64,000 nt of DNA from Burhinus oedicnemus. Its lineage: Eukaryota; Chordata; Aves; Charadriiformes; Burhinidae. Below, piece by piece: positions 24,111 through 35,883 of the stretch. Positions within the stretch are counted from its first letter, which is position 1. Each line of letters opens with the position of its first letter. Position numbers and translations under genes: made by a program. The notes below the pieces were generated by a model. It searched no databases. It saw only the letters and a list, made by a program, of their open reading frames with translations, and was not told the origin of the DNA. The stretch covers positions 2,723,789-2,787,788 of the forward strand of contig VFFE01007638.1 of the NCBI GenBank assembly GCA_008921705.1, written 5' to 3'.

Positions 24111-27100
24111 CTTTTGTGGAAAAGAAACAAATCCCCCAAAATAAGAAATTACTAACATCCCTAGATGCAAAAAATAAACAAATTATTCAGGATCGAACAT
24201 CATACAGAGCATTTCTCTGGCTTCCAGGAAGGCAATGAGGTTTTATACTTCATATTCTTCCTCTCTCTGATAAAAAGGGTACCATTTTATTTTGTCTAAC
24301 AGGGTCACTGATGAGATCACAGTACTCTCTGCAACCGCACTGCTTCAGTATCTACAGATCTGACTCCCAGGGTGATTTTTTAGAGGTGAAGAGCTATAGT
24401 CTGTAGGAAAGTACAGTATTATATGAAGTATTACATGAATAGCTGCAAGCAAACTTTTTTTGAAAGCATTGATGGGATCCCTGTGTACGCTGCAGAGGAA
24501 TCTCAAGAGATACTCTCAAACATTGCTAGAGAAATCATGGAGGCTTTTTCTGTGCTATTGCACAGGGACTGAGCTACAACACTGAGCTAGCTGAACAGAT
24601 GTCCTGCTAGAAGAGGAAAAGACAGCAATGACTCCAGATGGCCCACTGCACTTTTGACTTTTAAAATCCCATTTGTCCAACAGTAAGATCCCCTCTGATA
24701 TTAGAAAAAGTGCACACCGAGGACACTATCTGCTTCTCCTTCCCAGCTCCAAGAAGACACCATGGTAGGAAATCCAGAAGAAAAGCAGAGGGGAAGAGAA
24801 TACTCTGCTTGGGGTCGAAGGGAAGGCAGAACTTGGAAATACTAGTTTTTCTGCAATATTATTTTCTCCCTGTTTTGGCCAATACTTCATCCAAGGAAAT
24901 CTGATCTCAGAGTGTCTTAAACAAAGATTTACTGGCTGATAACAGAATCTGTGGGTGTGTGAAAAGCCTGACAAAAACCTTAAGAATTTATTTATGGCTG
25001 CAAATATTACATCCATATGGGAAAGTTCATTTGCCTTGAACTTTTTTCAGACACTGTAGAGAGTGTTATTGATTTAATAGTCTACTGGAATATAGAAAAA
25101 AAAGAATGGCAGCTGAAAAGCTAATTATGATAATAAGAGCAAGACATGTATAATTCCGTTAAAAAAATTAGTTACTTCTCTTCCTCTATCATGATTTTTC
25201 CCTAACCACAATTCTCTGTTCATTAGGAGATAATTACCTTCACTGCCAAGCAGACTATAAATGCATTGTTTACACCAAAAGCAGAAGATTTTAGAGTTAC
25301 ATTTCTTGTCAAAAATGTTGTTGCTATTGAAGTAGTCTTACTATATTACATCCAATAGGTCACTAGACATGCAAGTATATGTGTGTACATTTGGTAATGG
25401 TTCAAAATTATTTTATTCCTAATGGACAGATTTAACAAGGATGGTTTTACTGTTTAGCCTTTTCATTCCAAACCATTACTAGCAACACACTGAAAGCCAT
25501 GCCAGCAAGAGCTCCCTTACTTCACCCTCCTCTGCCTCTTCCACTTTTCAGATACAAGCAGCTTCTGAGTAATGTGTCTTGTTTCTCACACAAGATTAAA
25601 AAGTGGCACTACAGCAATACAGCACTAAGATATCTTGCAGTTGAAGAGTACATGCACTAATTAAACTTCACACCACCTATGCAAGGTAGGCAGTTAATTA
25701 CCATCATCTTTATTTCAATACATGAGAAAATGTGAAACATGGGAAAGTGAGAGCACGCAGCAACCCAGAGCTCAAGAGCTCCTCTTGCTCATCTCCATCA
25801 TTATTCCTCTATTTTGAGCTGCAGTTCTGCATCACAATTGTCAGCTGCCCAGTAGCTAGAGACAGTGTACACAGTTGCATGGAAGGCTCTACCTCAGTCA
25901 CTGGGCTCCTGCATCTAGTCCACTGTTGAGGACCACCATGGCAATAAGGAAGGCCCTAGGTGAGCAGTAGGGCATGCCCAGCTTTCTTCGCTACAGATCT
26001 TCTCCACATCAAGCATGCAGATAACAGGTAATAGGCAACGTGGTCCATATTTAGCCAACTAAGTACGCAAGTTGCTCTTTTCCCTCCCTTGATAGTCAGC
26101 AAATAGTTCAGTGCATCCAGAAGAAGATTTGACATGCCTGAGATCTGAGTTGCCACGTGTTGATAAAAGAAATTATATCCTCCTGCAAATAGCCTGGCTC
26201 CTAGTTAAAAAATTTACTGAGCCTAATTTTTCCTCTCTATTACGTCTCCCCTGCTAGTTGCTGAATGTGTTGATTTCACACTGGCATCTGAATTTGCACA
26301 TAGTAATAGTCATTAAGTGATAGTAATGTGTAGTAATCCCTCTACCATAGACTTTCTAAATCCTTCGTTCCCACAAGTGCTGGAAGGCCAATGCTATAAA
26401 GTTAGGATATGTTTCTTACTTGAAGGATTAAAGGATTTGAAACATTAAAAAATGACGCACAGCAGAAATGGTTGCAAAACTATTTTATCCTCTGTCTTGT
26501 ACAGTAAAGCATGACAGAAGGAAAAAGTTCCCAGAAAAAATGGAATAATGGGAGAGTAATATAATCTGTGGGGTTTGTGCCTTTCATGAGTTATTTTTAA
26601 TGGGCCAGACCGTGAGGTGATTATTTCTGATGCAGAAATTATGATTTTACAAAATCAGTGGAGTGCTACTAAACAAGAATCTAAATAAAAGGAAGATGCA
26701 GTCATTCACTCCTATGAAGAAAAGAAAATGTAAAATATATGTTTCTCCTTTATAAATTTTCACTGGATTGGAATTCCAGTAGGAAGCTGAGTACATGCCA
26801 CAAGAATGACTTACTATTATTTGGTTCAGCATGCGAACAGAAAAGTTGAGGAAGCAAAATGAAAATTTGGAGGGAAAAAAGTGCCATGAATGAAAGAGTG
26901 TTTTAACAGAACAAAACACGAAAAATGTCATTCAGTTGGAAAGGACAGGTTATTTTTCATATCCAGATATTGCAGCATTTTAAAAAAAAAAAAGGGAAAG
27001 AAAACTTTAAAAAAATAGCGTGCATGAAAAGCTAGTTTGTGAAGCCATTCACAAAACCATGAAAAAGATGTGGCATGCCCCTCTCCAGAGTGAGCTGATT

Positions 27101-29504
27101 AAAGCACTCATCCGGGTCCAAGTCCCCCTTGCCACGCAACTTGGAAAAAACAGTCAAGCTCAGGTTTCCCTCCTCTAGACCCCCAGCACATGGAATCTTT
27201 TTCCTTCCCAGTGAATATTTGTTTATAACAATTTGATTTCAAAGTGGAACAGGTCCAACAGAGAGAAAAAATAACTTAAGATGGGATACTTGATCACTCA
27301 CTGGGAAAGGTCTCCTTAGGAGAAGAAAGTAGACATCTAAACTCCTTTTCAGAATCAGATAGAGATGGGCTTTGGGGTCTTCAGCATGTTGGGCTAGTGC
27401 CCTAATCACCAGGACTATGAGAGCTGGAATTCCTTCAGCAGATGCTCTTTTTGAATCCAGCTCAAAAAATTGTGTTTGGAGAATGTTGAAACTAATCCTT
27501 TTGAAATTGCCAACACTTTTTTGGTTTTGATTTGGGGTTTTTTTGCTCGCTTTTCTTCAGTCAGAGATGTTCTTTCAATTTGACTTGAATTTACCACTGG
27601 TTTCAAGTTGAATTTTGAATGTTTTCAAGTCACAAATTGCTTGCTAGAAACAGAAAATGACTAGCTGCAGTCAGCGCTGGTCTCAGAGTGCCTCTGCCTC
27701 TCAGTCCAAACACCCTCTGCTCCTTCACTCTCCAAACCAATCTCCTACTCTGCTAGAGCTACAGATCTATGTCATCTTTCAGTGGCTGCCACTATTAGAA
27801 AATCAATTTTATCTCACGGTTGGAGGTCAAGGAAAATTAATCTAGTCTAAAGTCTCTTTGCAAATTTCCCACAAAGTTCTGTAAAAGCTGGCACACGTAT
27901 TCTTGAGCCCCTTGCATACAAACTCCCTCAACTATCAACCTGAAGCCATCTCATGAAGTGAGTAAAGAAGGTTGCTCTGCTGCCACAGCCCTGCAGGCTC
28001 TGTAATATCAGAAGAAATCTCCACGAGGCTGAGGCATTACTCAGAGTCAGGGTCTGCTGCCAGGGAAGGGGGCAGCACAACATCCAGCCCATCAGAGAGG
28101 TCCTGTAAGAAAGACCCAACCCTCTCAAATGAACATAGCAAGAGTGGTTTCTGCCCAGCTCCTTTCAGTATTTCTCTGATTTTTCTCAGCGTGGGCTTTC
28201 TGGTGTTTTTTTCCTGTTTTTTGACCCATGACATGAACATCTATTTGCATTATGATGTGAACATCAAAGGCATGGAAGTGGCCTCACTCCCTGTGTCTAC
28301 AGCTGATGATGGGGTTGTATTTGTGCTAGCTGATTTCAAATCTGTAATACTATCTGGGCAAAACATTTAACCACCTGCAACAGTTTAATGTTGAGCACAG
28401 TTAAAAGGTTTTGACTTCCTGTGGCTCTGATACAGCTCAGCTCCAACAAAGGAATAACAACATATGAGTTCTAGCAAGGGAATTATTTATTGTTATGGGT
28501 AGGGCTGGACCTCCTGGAAACTGATGGGTGTAACAACCACCCTTCAGTGGAGATAAATTAAGAAACTATTATGGTATTTTATGGAACTGTTCTACTTGGA
28601 CATCAGAGACCTCCTCACAAAAACTGCACTGACACGTTATTTAGATATTTGTCTTGGAAAAGAGGATTTCAGACGTGTTTTAGTGGAGGTATCTGTTTTT
28701 GAGAAGCAGGAAAAGTACAGGAGGACAGAAGACACAAGCGTTATTTACATGAAGGTGGTTACCCACAAATGAGAGCATGAGCATGATAACAAACTAGAAA
28801 AAGCAGCACACTGTATGGGGAGATAGTGCTGAGGAACATGTTCGCTACACTGGAGAATACAAAGGATAAATAGGCAACAAAAAAGGAGGTGAGGTGACAA
28901 TGAGTGTGAGAGATACTAGCCCTGTGGTAAGGCGATGGGAAATGATTGAGATCTTTGAGAACCAGAAACTAGAGAAGAATACGAACTGAAATGCAGACTA
29001 TTCAGCATCAAGACAGAGGACAGGGAGATGTACAGCCAAAAGGCAGAGACGAAGAGAAAGGGCAACACATGCATGTAAGTATCAGAAAAAAAAGCAGCCT
29101 GAACATGGTTGTAGGCTCTTGCTAAGGAGATCTTTCAGGTTTGTCAGCTGAGCAAATCCAGAGCACAGAGGGCTGTGCAGTCTGCCAAGACAGGTAAGCA
29201 ATGGGCCTCAAGCAGGGAAGGACCAGAGAAAGGACAGCAAAGATCTGATCATTCTTCATGTTGGAACAAGGCATACTGACAAAATTAAAACCAAACAAAA
29301 CTGATGCTATAGACCAGCCTCCCAAAAGGGGCAATGTGCTACAGGAATGAGGAGATACAGAGCCTGGCTGCATTTAAGGAGGGGTCTGAAAACATGTGCT
29401 TTTATCATCACAGCTTGTGATGCAGGAGTGGATTCAGTGGTGCAGGCAGTCTCACCACTTCCATATTCCTGGAAAAGATGCTGTGGAGGCAAGTGTAGCA
29501 TTGG
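24111..29504. other. Non-coding sequence, no gene seen
   Basis: Unique AT-rich DNA without coding hallmarks. The part around 27300-27430 holds GGGCTAGTGCCCTAATCACC, which recalls a reptilian interspersed repeat (AGTGCCCTAACCACC), but the surroundings do not align well from memory. The part 28780-29100 is purine-rich. The open frame at 27972-28370 (plus strand, 132 codons) has no domain and looks random. Confidence 0.45.
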
Positions 29505-29560
29505 TGCTCCTGGGGGCTTTTGAAATCAATGGCAATGACTTTTCAAGTAGAGCACTCTGC
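29505..29560. mobile_element. Ancient palindromic amniote repeat, fragment
   Basis: GAAATCAATGGCAATGACTT recalls the ATTGAAGTCAATGGCAAAACT core of the old palindromic repeat also seen near 46.44 kb. The match is short and diverged. Confidence 0.25.
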
Positions 29561-31019
29561 ATGAGACATTTGTCTTCACTGTAGCCGTGTAAATGTCCTC
29601 TTAGTCTAAACTCTAGTCAATGGGGAGAAGACACACCTACAAAGAATGATTTATCTCATCTGCCCTGGGTGTCCATTTTAGTATGGGATGAGCTGCCTTT
29701 TCAGAGACACCTCTCTATTAGCTATAGATGGAAGCGAATGGTTTAGATTTAGACAAGAAATTGTAGGTGGCTAAACAAAACTGACATAAATCCCACACAT
29801 GATGTCATCTTTCAGTAAAACCATTTCCAAGTGGTGGCTGGGAAATAACTTAATCCAAAAAATGTGCATTTCCAGTATATGTGAGAGCTTATATTATAAA
29901 AAGATTTTATTTCTATTTGAGATTTTAAATAACTGTGCCAAATAAGCTACTTTCTTATAATAGACTTAATATTCCTAGAAGAAAATTTCATCATCTGCAT
30001 GCAGTGTGACTTGGTCTGCATAAGAGTTGCACATAAATATTTTTGTTTTCAATTATTAAAGTTGGCGGAAAAAAGAAGTGAGAAAAACACTTTGAATTGT
30101 TGAGATTTCAATATTTTAGTTGTCACAAAATCTGATCCTTCAAGTGCTAAAAATGTGAAATTTGGGGATATTTTTACTACTAATAATACATAAGATTACA
30201 TATCATATTTCAAGTTCTCAAAAACATTTACAGGGAATGTTAAGTATTGCCAGTATGTATTTTCAGACAAATTCCTGAAAGAAAGACAATTTAGGTTGGA
30301 GTCATCTGCTGTAATTCAGATACCTACCATTTGGACATTTGAATCCAATGCACTTCCACTATGTTCCTTTTACGACTGTTAATGGATCCCATCTCCCAAG
30401 GGCAATTCATCTTCTGCTAAGACAGGCATTTATAATAGGTCAGAAGAATGGCTTTCCACCTATTTTCCTCCATTCAGTATCAATCAAGCCTCATGTAATT
30501 GTCTCAGACTTAGGTGCATAACTTTTCAATATCTAAAATTAAGGAAGACAGTCTTATCCTACATAGCCCAGAAAGACTCAGCTCTCTCAAGGATATGATG
30601 TCCCTGTCCCTGTTAGCTGCTCCTACACTCCTCTGGAACATAAAAGATTCTTTCTGCCATTTTTTGTCTAAGGGGCCTCCCACCCAAGGTCAGAAAGTGA
30701 GGCTGGAGCAGAGCTGCAAACCAAGTCCAGCACAATGTTTACTGCACTGTGCCGCCTCCTGTTCCCATGCCTCTGTTTACAACCAAAAGCAAGATCAAGT
30801 CCAATTTATGTAGCTATTTGTATGCAAATTAGGGGATATTTTCAGATGTATTCAGCTTCATGTAGGAGGCAGGCAGCATTTAAAAATGTGTTTTTCCCCA
30901 GGATGATAGTGAGGTTTTCAGTTTCTATTTTGCTCATCCTGCATTTGTTGGCAGACTTGTTCCTGACACTGATTTATAAGGGTTTTAAAGTGTAGCACGT
31001 CACACACATTATATCCAAC
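29561..31019. other. Non-coding sequence, nothing specific seen
   Basis: AT-rich DNA with no repeat or gene signal. Short open frames at 30339-30995 on the plus strand are in several frames with no domain. Confidence 0.5.
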
Positions 31020-31780
31020 TGGGACTCTAAGTTTCCTCTCCTTCTTCCCTCCAGCACAGCCTGCCTGCTACCTTCCCATCTCTCACTATTTCAGAGCACC
31101 CTCTCATGCCCTGTGCCATGGCAGATGATTCGCCTTCCTCTCCCCCGACATGGTCAATTCATGCATATGACAAAGCTTCCATCAATGCCTCCATTATCCT
31201 CGTGCCAGGGCTTTTTCTGGCAACCTTTTCTCCATTGTCAAGGTCTGCTTCCCTCTCCTTTGTCTTTCCCAAGCACTCTGACTCCTCCAGGTCCTTATCT
31301 GAGCCCCACATCTCAGCCTCTCCATTCTCCTCATCAGATCCAGATTTCTCCTCTCTGTCTCCCCACTCCCAAGTTCGAGTGCCTGCTTCAAACTAGGCAC
31401 ACATCTTGTTCCTTCGCCTAGCACCCCAGCTTCTCCCATCATTTACTTTATCTCCCTTTCCGTTAACATTTTTGTATTTCCAGGTCTCCTGTCTACCACC
31501 TGTAATAATGTCTATGCTGTCTCAACCTTTGCTTTCTTTCTCCTCAATCTTGACTCTTTCCATGTGTATTTCTAGTTCTTGTATCACTATTTCCTGTTCT
31601 ACCCATTTCTGCTCTTTGCTATCTCTCTGCACATATCTCCCTCACAAGATATTTCTTCTCTTACTCGGGATATTTCCTCTCGCATATTCATCTTTGCTGA
31701 TTTCTATATCACTCCTAAAAACTTTCTCTGTAACAAGCCCATTTCTGCTTATGTCCAAGTTATAGATAATTTTCCTATGT
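31020..31780. repeat. Pyrimidine-rich low-complexity block
   Basis: Over about 760 bases the plus strand is dominated by C and T (for example CTCTCCTTCTTCCCTCCAGC near its start), with few purine runs. Because stop codons need purines, several plus-strand frames stay open by chance (31106-31396, 31113-31421, 31406-31765). They give Ser/Pro/Leu/Phe-rich peptides that are not credible proteins. The reverse complement is GA-rich. It may be an ancient repeat or a strand-asymmetric simple-sequence region. Confidence 0.6.
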
Positions 31781-31915
31781 AGAGATATGTCCATCATTTA
31801 ACCAGCTTGTTAGCAAGCTGGGCTTTACCCATGCATTAAATTTTAGAAGACAGAGTTATAAACAGGACTAAGTGGACATTTTTGCTTCCAAAAGCATGTG
31901 AGAAAAATTTCTATC

Positions 31916-31975
31916 TTGGTCACACCAGGGTGAATCTAGACTAACCTCACTGAAGTCAGTGGAGCTTTGCGAGCA
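31916..31975. mobile_element. Ancient amniote repeat, fragment
   Basis: CACACCAGGGTGAATCTAGA followed by CCTCACTGAAGTCAGTGGAG closely resembles, from memory, a repeat with ACACCAGGGTGAATCTGGCC and CCATTGAAGTCAATGGAGT that is widespread in turtles and crocodilians and present in birds. It is non-autonomous and non-coding. Confidence 0.45.
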
Positions 31976-34803
31976 TGAAATAAAAATATCACGATGGTTG
32001 TACGGATACCAGATAACTTGCCTCAGCCCTCTAAAGCTCTAAAACTACATATATAAAATAAATTATTTTGTGTCAGGAAATGTTTCAGGGCAATAGAATT
32101 CTATCATCTCACAGTACTGTTGGAGCAGACCCTGGCATGGTTTCAATACAAAATAGCACTCTCCCAAAATAGTTCTCTCCTGAGCACAAGCCAGGCACCA
32201 TGCTCAGTTTGAGTGCTGACACCTGGTTTGGAAGCTAAATGGTTTAATCGTGTATGGTCAAAGGCCGTTCCACGCCAGCTGGCCTCTGTGTCAGAAAACT
32301 GTCACAAACACATTTGATTCCCTTGCATATATGTTCTTAAAGGTACATCCCTACAGCCAGCCCACTGTTCCACACTAAGGTCCTATTCCATTGCACATAT
32401 GTTAGTTCACTAAGACTCTACTCTGGAGTGAATAAATAGTTGTCTTTGTAAGCACACCTCAATGTAGGGTAATCCCCTCTGAGGTCTAGGTCCAGTTCTG
32501 AGAATGGGCTAGTCTGCACTTCTTCAGTCAAAGAAGCACTCCAGTGTCAGTGACAAAGACAGGATAGGTATCGCTGAAGGAGACTGCTCTCCAGCTGGGG
32601 AAGGTGAAAATCAGGGACTGGTTCCTCCTGACCACCCAGAGGAAAGTATGAGACTCTGGAACAACAGGTACTGGGTCTCTGAGTCCTGTGCTCTGCTACT
32701 GCAGTCATATTACCTCCTTTCATAAAGCTTTCAAGTTCTTCTCACCCTTGTCACGCCCCATCCTCAACCCTCCTGCAACATGTCTCCAGTGACACAATCA
32801 GGAGTTCCATGACAGGTCTCCACTGGCCGAAGGCATCGTCTGCCAGAATTTTGCCACTTACACTAACTTCCAATCTGTTGCAGCTACATAAAACCAAAAA
32901 ATCCATCTCCCAAAGGCTTAATTTTTTAACATCAGTTACTATAGCCTATTATTTACTCACTGTATTTACTTTCATATGTTTGAGTGCTGTCTTTAATACC
33001 ATAATGACTGGAAATGATCAAATTATATGTGTTTTTCTTTTGCGCTACAGACTTTCCTGTTCTGGTAGACTCAAGGACTGATCTCACACTTGTCAATAAC
33101 TTACAGACTTACTTAAGTATTTCTCCCAAGAAACAGTTTATTACAGTAGTTAACAAGCACTCACTTAGTAAACTGCCCTAAGACAAAGCTAAGGACAAGT
33201 TAATGGTGTAATAAATCAGTCATTATGTTAAATGATCAGTTTCCACTGTAAAGTATTATTGCTTTATTGACCCCTACTTAAAGATTTATCACAGTAGTAT
33301 TTTATTGTGGTTATAGGTTGCAATATGGTTGCAATACAACAGGGTGCAGTTTAGCTTATGCTTCTCTTTTATTTTTAATTTCATTTAGCTCTTGCTGTGG
33401 ACAAAGAGCTGAAAAAGTTGGAAACACAGCACGTGAGGATGGAGAAGGCCACTTTTGCTGAATGGAAGCAGGACAGTAGGCACTGGGGGAGTGATGGAAC
33501 TAAAGGGATGCTTCTTGTTTGCCTGAGTTGTAATGCAAACATAGAACTAGTGAGGCTGCAGACAAAGACCCACAGACCCTTCTTCTAGAGTTTTGCCAGC
33601 TGAAGAGGTTATTACCCCTGAACCCACTTCCTCTGTTTTCCAGGCTATTTCCACTTCCCATCCCTACCAATCAAGGGTTACTGTTCCCTCCTATCTAGTT
33701 GCAGATCTGCGTTAATTATTATTTCCTTAACTGTTTCCATCAAGTTGATGCCAGGTTCCAAGAGATGTGCTGTGCCAATTCTTCTGGAAGGAAATCAGCT
33801 TGGTTTTGCTAACACTAGAAAGATGCATCTATACTGGAAAACATGAGACAGACCGTAAACTAAAGCAAGGGCAGCAAAGAAGAGATTAAGGCTGTAAAGC
33901 TAGTAGTCATCTCTGGGGGGAAATTAGGATGTCCTGAGTCACCTGCAGTAGGAGAGAAAGTGTCTGTGTATGTGTGGTGGGAGAGTATGGGCCTGGGATG
34001 TGTGCTGTTGGGAGGACTTCCCAGGCCATTTGGGAGGGAAAAGGAAAGGATGGGAAAGAGAAGAAATCCAGAATGGAGAGAAAATCTACAGCAGCAATTG
34101 GTTCTTAGTGAAGCAAGCCTTCAGATTTAGCGCGTATTGAGCTCACTTGGCTGGTTCATCAAGAACTAAGTCTAGACTGGCCATAACTACAGCACATCAG
34201 CAAGTACTCACTGTTCCGTGCTTTGCCTAAGAGTGGGAGAATTAACACACAAAACCTTCTCTTTCATGTCCCCAACAACAGGACTGAAAACATTAAACTC
34301 TTCATCTGACCTTGCTGCACTCAGATGAAGATGCATCTAAGTTATTATTTTGTTGCTACTTTAAAGATAATTAGCTTTCAAGAAGACAAGGTTCTGATCT
34401 TGCTAACACAAGAAGACTGTCCAGTTGATAAATGTGACTGAACTTTGACGCTGTGTCTGCAGTAACGAACTAAATGTCTCCAGGCAGTATCTCTGGGCAC
34501 TCAAACTCAGTCACATACACTGCTAAATTGTTGGAAGACTCTTTGGTGTGGCTTTGGCCCAGGCCAGCTACAATACTCCCAGGCAATTCCCAGACATAAC
34601 TCAAGATGTAATTTGGTCCAAGGACGACTGCTGTACACAAATGCAGCCACCCTTTTTAGGAAAACTTTCTGCGTCAGCTGGTCACCATGTTTTAGAAAAG
34701 TAAAAGCCATGTCTAATTTAGTTGTACAGATGGGGTCAAAGTCTTTGAATCCTCTCCCAAACAAAAAAATAAGATAAAACAAAATTAACCCAAAGGAAAA
34801 GTC
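31976..34803. other. Non-coding sequence, no gene seen
   Basis: Unique DNA with no coding evidence. At 33360-33390 a pyrimidine tract ending TTTCATTTAG precedes a short open frame, but the tract is weak. The segment 33900-34100 is G-rich on the plus strand. No element is recognised. Confidence 0.5.
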
Positions 34804-35487
34804 AGGAGTTCACAGATGACACTAAAGGCGTGGACTTGGGCAAGCAGTCAGTATACTGGGAGGCAGGGCTGCCATTCAGAGGGACCTTAGCAAGTTGGAA
34901 AAGTGGTCAGGCAGGAACTTGTGAAAGTCAACAGAGAGAAATTCAAAGCTGTACATTGGGGAGGAATAAGCCCATGCAACAACATACACTGGGGACCCAC
35001 CAGCTGGAAAGCAGTTTGCAGAGAAAGAAAGGGAGGTCCTTTTGGACACCACGTTGACCACAGGCCACTAATGTGCCCTTGCGGCAAAGGTGGCCAACAA
35101 CATCTGGGGCTACATTAATGGGAGCTTTGCTGGCGCGTCTCAGGAGGCAGTCTTTCCACTCTGCTCAGCCCAGGCAAGACACATCTGGAGTGTTGGGTCC
35201 AGTTCTGGGCTCCCCAGTGCAAGGCAGACATGGACATACTGGAGTGAGCACAGCGGGGGAGACAAACCTGGCTGGGGGCTGGAGCACATGGCATACAAGG
35301 AGAAACTATGAGACTTGGGACTGTTTGCCTTCAAGAAAAAGAGATTTTTGCTGTCTGCAACTGGCTCCTGGTTGTGAACAGCGGTCTTTGAAGCTGGTCA
35401 TTGAAGCTGGCCCTGCTTTGAGCAGAAGGCTGGACTAGAGGCAGATGTTGCATCCAGCCTGAATTATTTTCTTCCTGTGATTCTGCT
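34804..35487 (+). mobile_element. Old CR1 LINE fragment, plus strand
   Basis: This is a strongly decayed CR1 copy. In order it shows the CR1 phrases TTCACAGATGACACTAA, CAGAGGGACCTTAGCAAGTT, AAAGGTGGCCAACAACATCT, CAGTTCTGGGCTCCCCAGTG, and a 3' part GGCTGGACTAGAGGCAGATG ending near GAATTATTTTC and TGTGATTCTG. The phrases fall in different frames, so several frameshifts and stops separate them. A stretch of the ORF2 C-terminus and 3' UTR is missing between about 35340 and 35425. It covers ORF2 regions upstream of those in the copies at 5.3 and 50.5 kb. Its divergence suggests that it is the oldest of the four CR1 copies here. Confidence 0.85.
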
Positions 35488-35863
35488 ATAAGAAGCCAAA
35501 GACAGAGAGAGAACCCATGTGTGCAGAGCTACCCCTACCTATGTGGGGAAAAGAGAAGCAATCTTCCCCTCAGCTCATTTCCTCTCCTCTACAATGCTGG
35601 ACTTGCGGGCACGAAGGAGAGCTGATAAACACAAATTCTGTCAAACGCATTGAGAGGGCAGCAAGATGGAAACTGCCCTTCGTTTTCCTGCAAAGATAAT
35701 GTGGAAAAGGAAGGAGGCAGTCCCGAAACAACCAGATGAGGCACTGTAAGCAGCAAAAGAAACATGGCCTCAAGGCCTGTGAAAAGGCATGAAGCTTCCC
35801 TGGCTTCTCAGCAAGCATTTTTGGTTAAAGATTACTCTGGAGAAAAAGAAGATTGGGGGGGGG
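35488..35863. other. Non-coding sequence up to the gap
   Basis: No gene is seen. The stretch is purine-rich towards the right and ends in nine G (35855-35863) directly before the N run. Confidence 0.5.
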
Positions 35864-35883
35864 NNNNNNNNNNNNNNNNNNNN
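35864..35883. other. Assembly gap, 20 N
   Basis: Exactly twenty N. G9 lies on the left and GGGCGGG on the right, followed by purine-rich GGGAGGGGGAAGGAGGAGG at about 35911-35929. Missing sequence is probably G-rich. The number of N may be a placeholder and not a length. Confidence 0.99.

Noticed and set aside
27300..27430. Resemblance to a reptilian repeat with AGTGCCCTAACCACC
   Set aside because: Only about 20 bases match from memory; the flanks do not follow the expected repeat, so no element was called.
31106..31765. Three plus-strand open frames rich in Ser, Pro and Leu
   Set aside because: They result from the pyrimidine bias, which removes stop codons. The peptides are low-complexity and frames overlap.
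33360..33588. Possible exon after TTTCATTTAG with the frame starting VDKELKKLETQ
   Set aside because: The pyrimidine tract is interrupted, the frame is short, and no homology was recognised.
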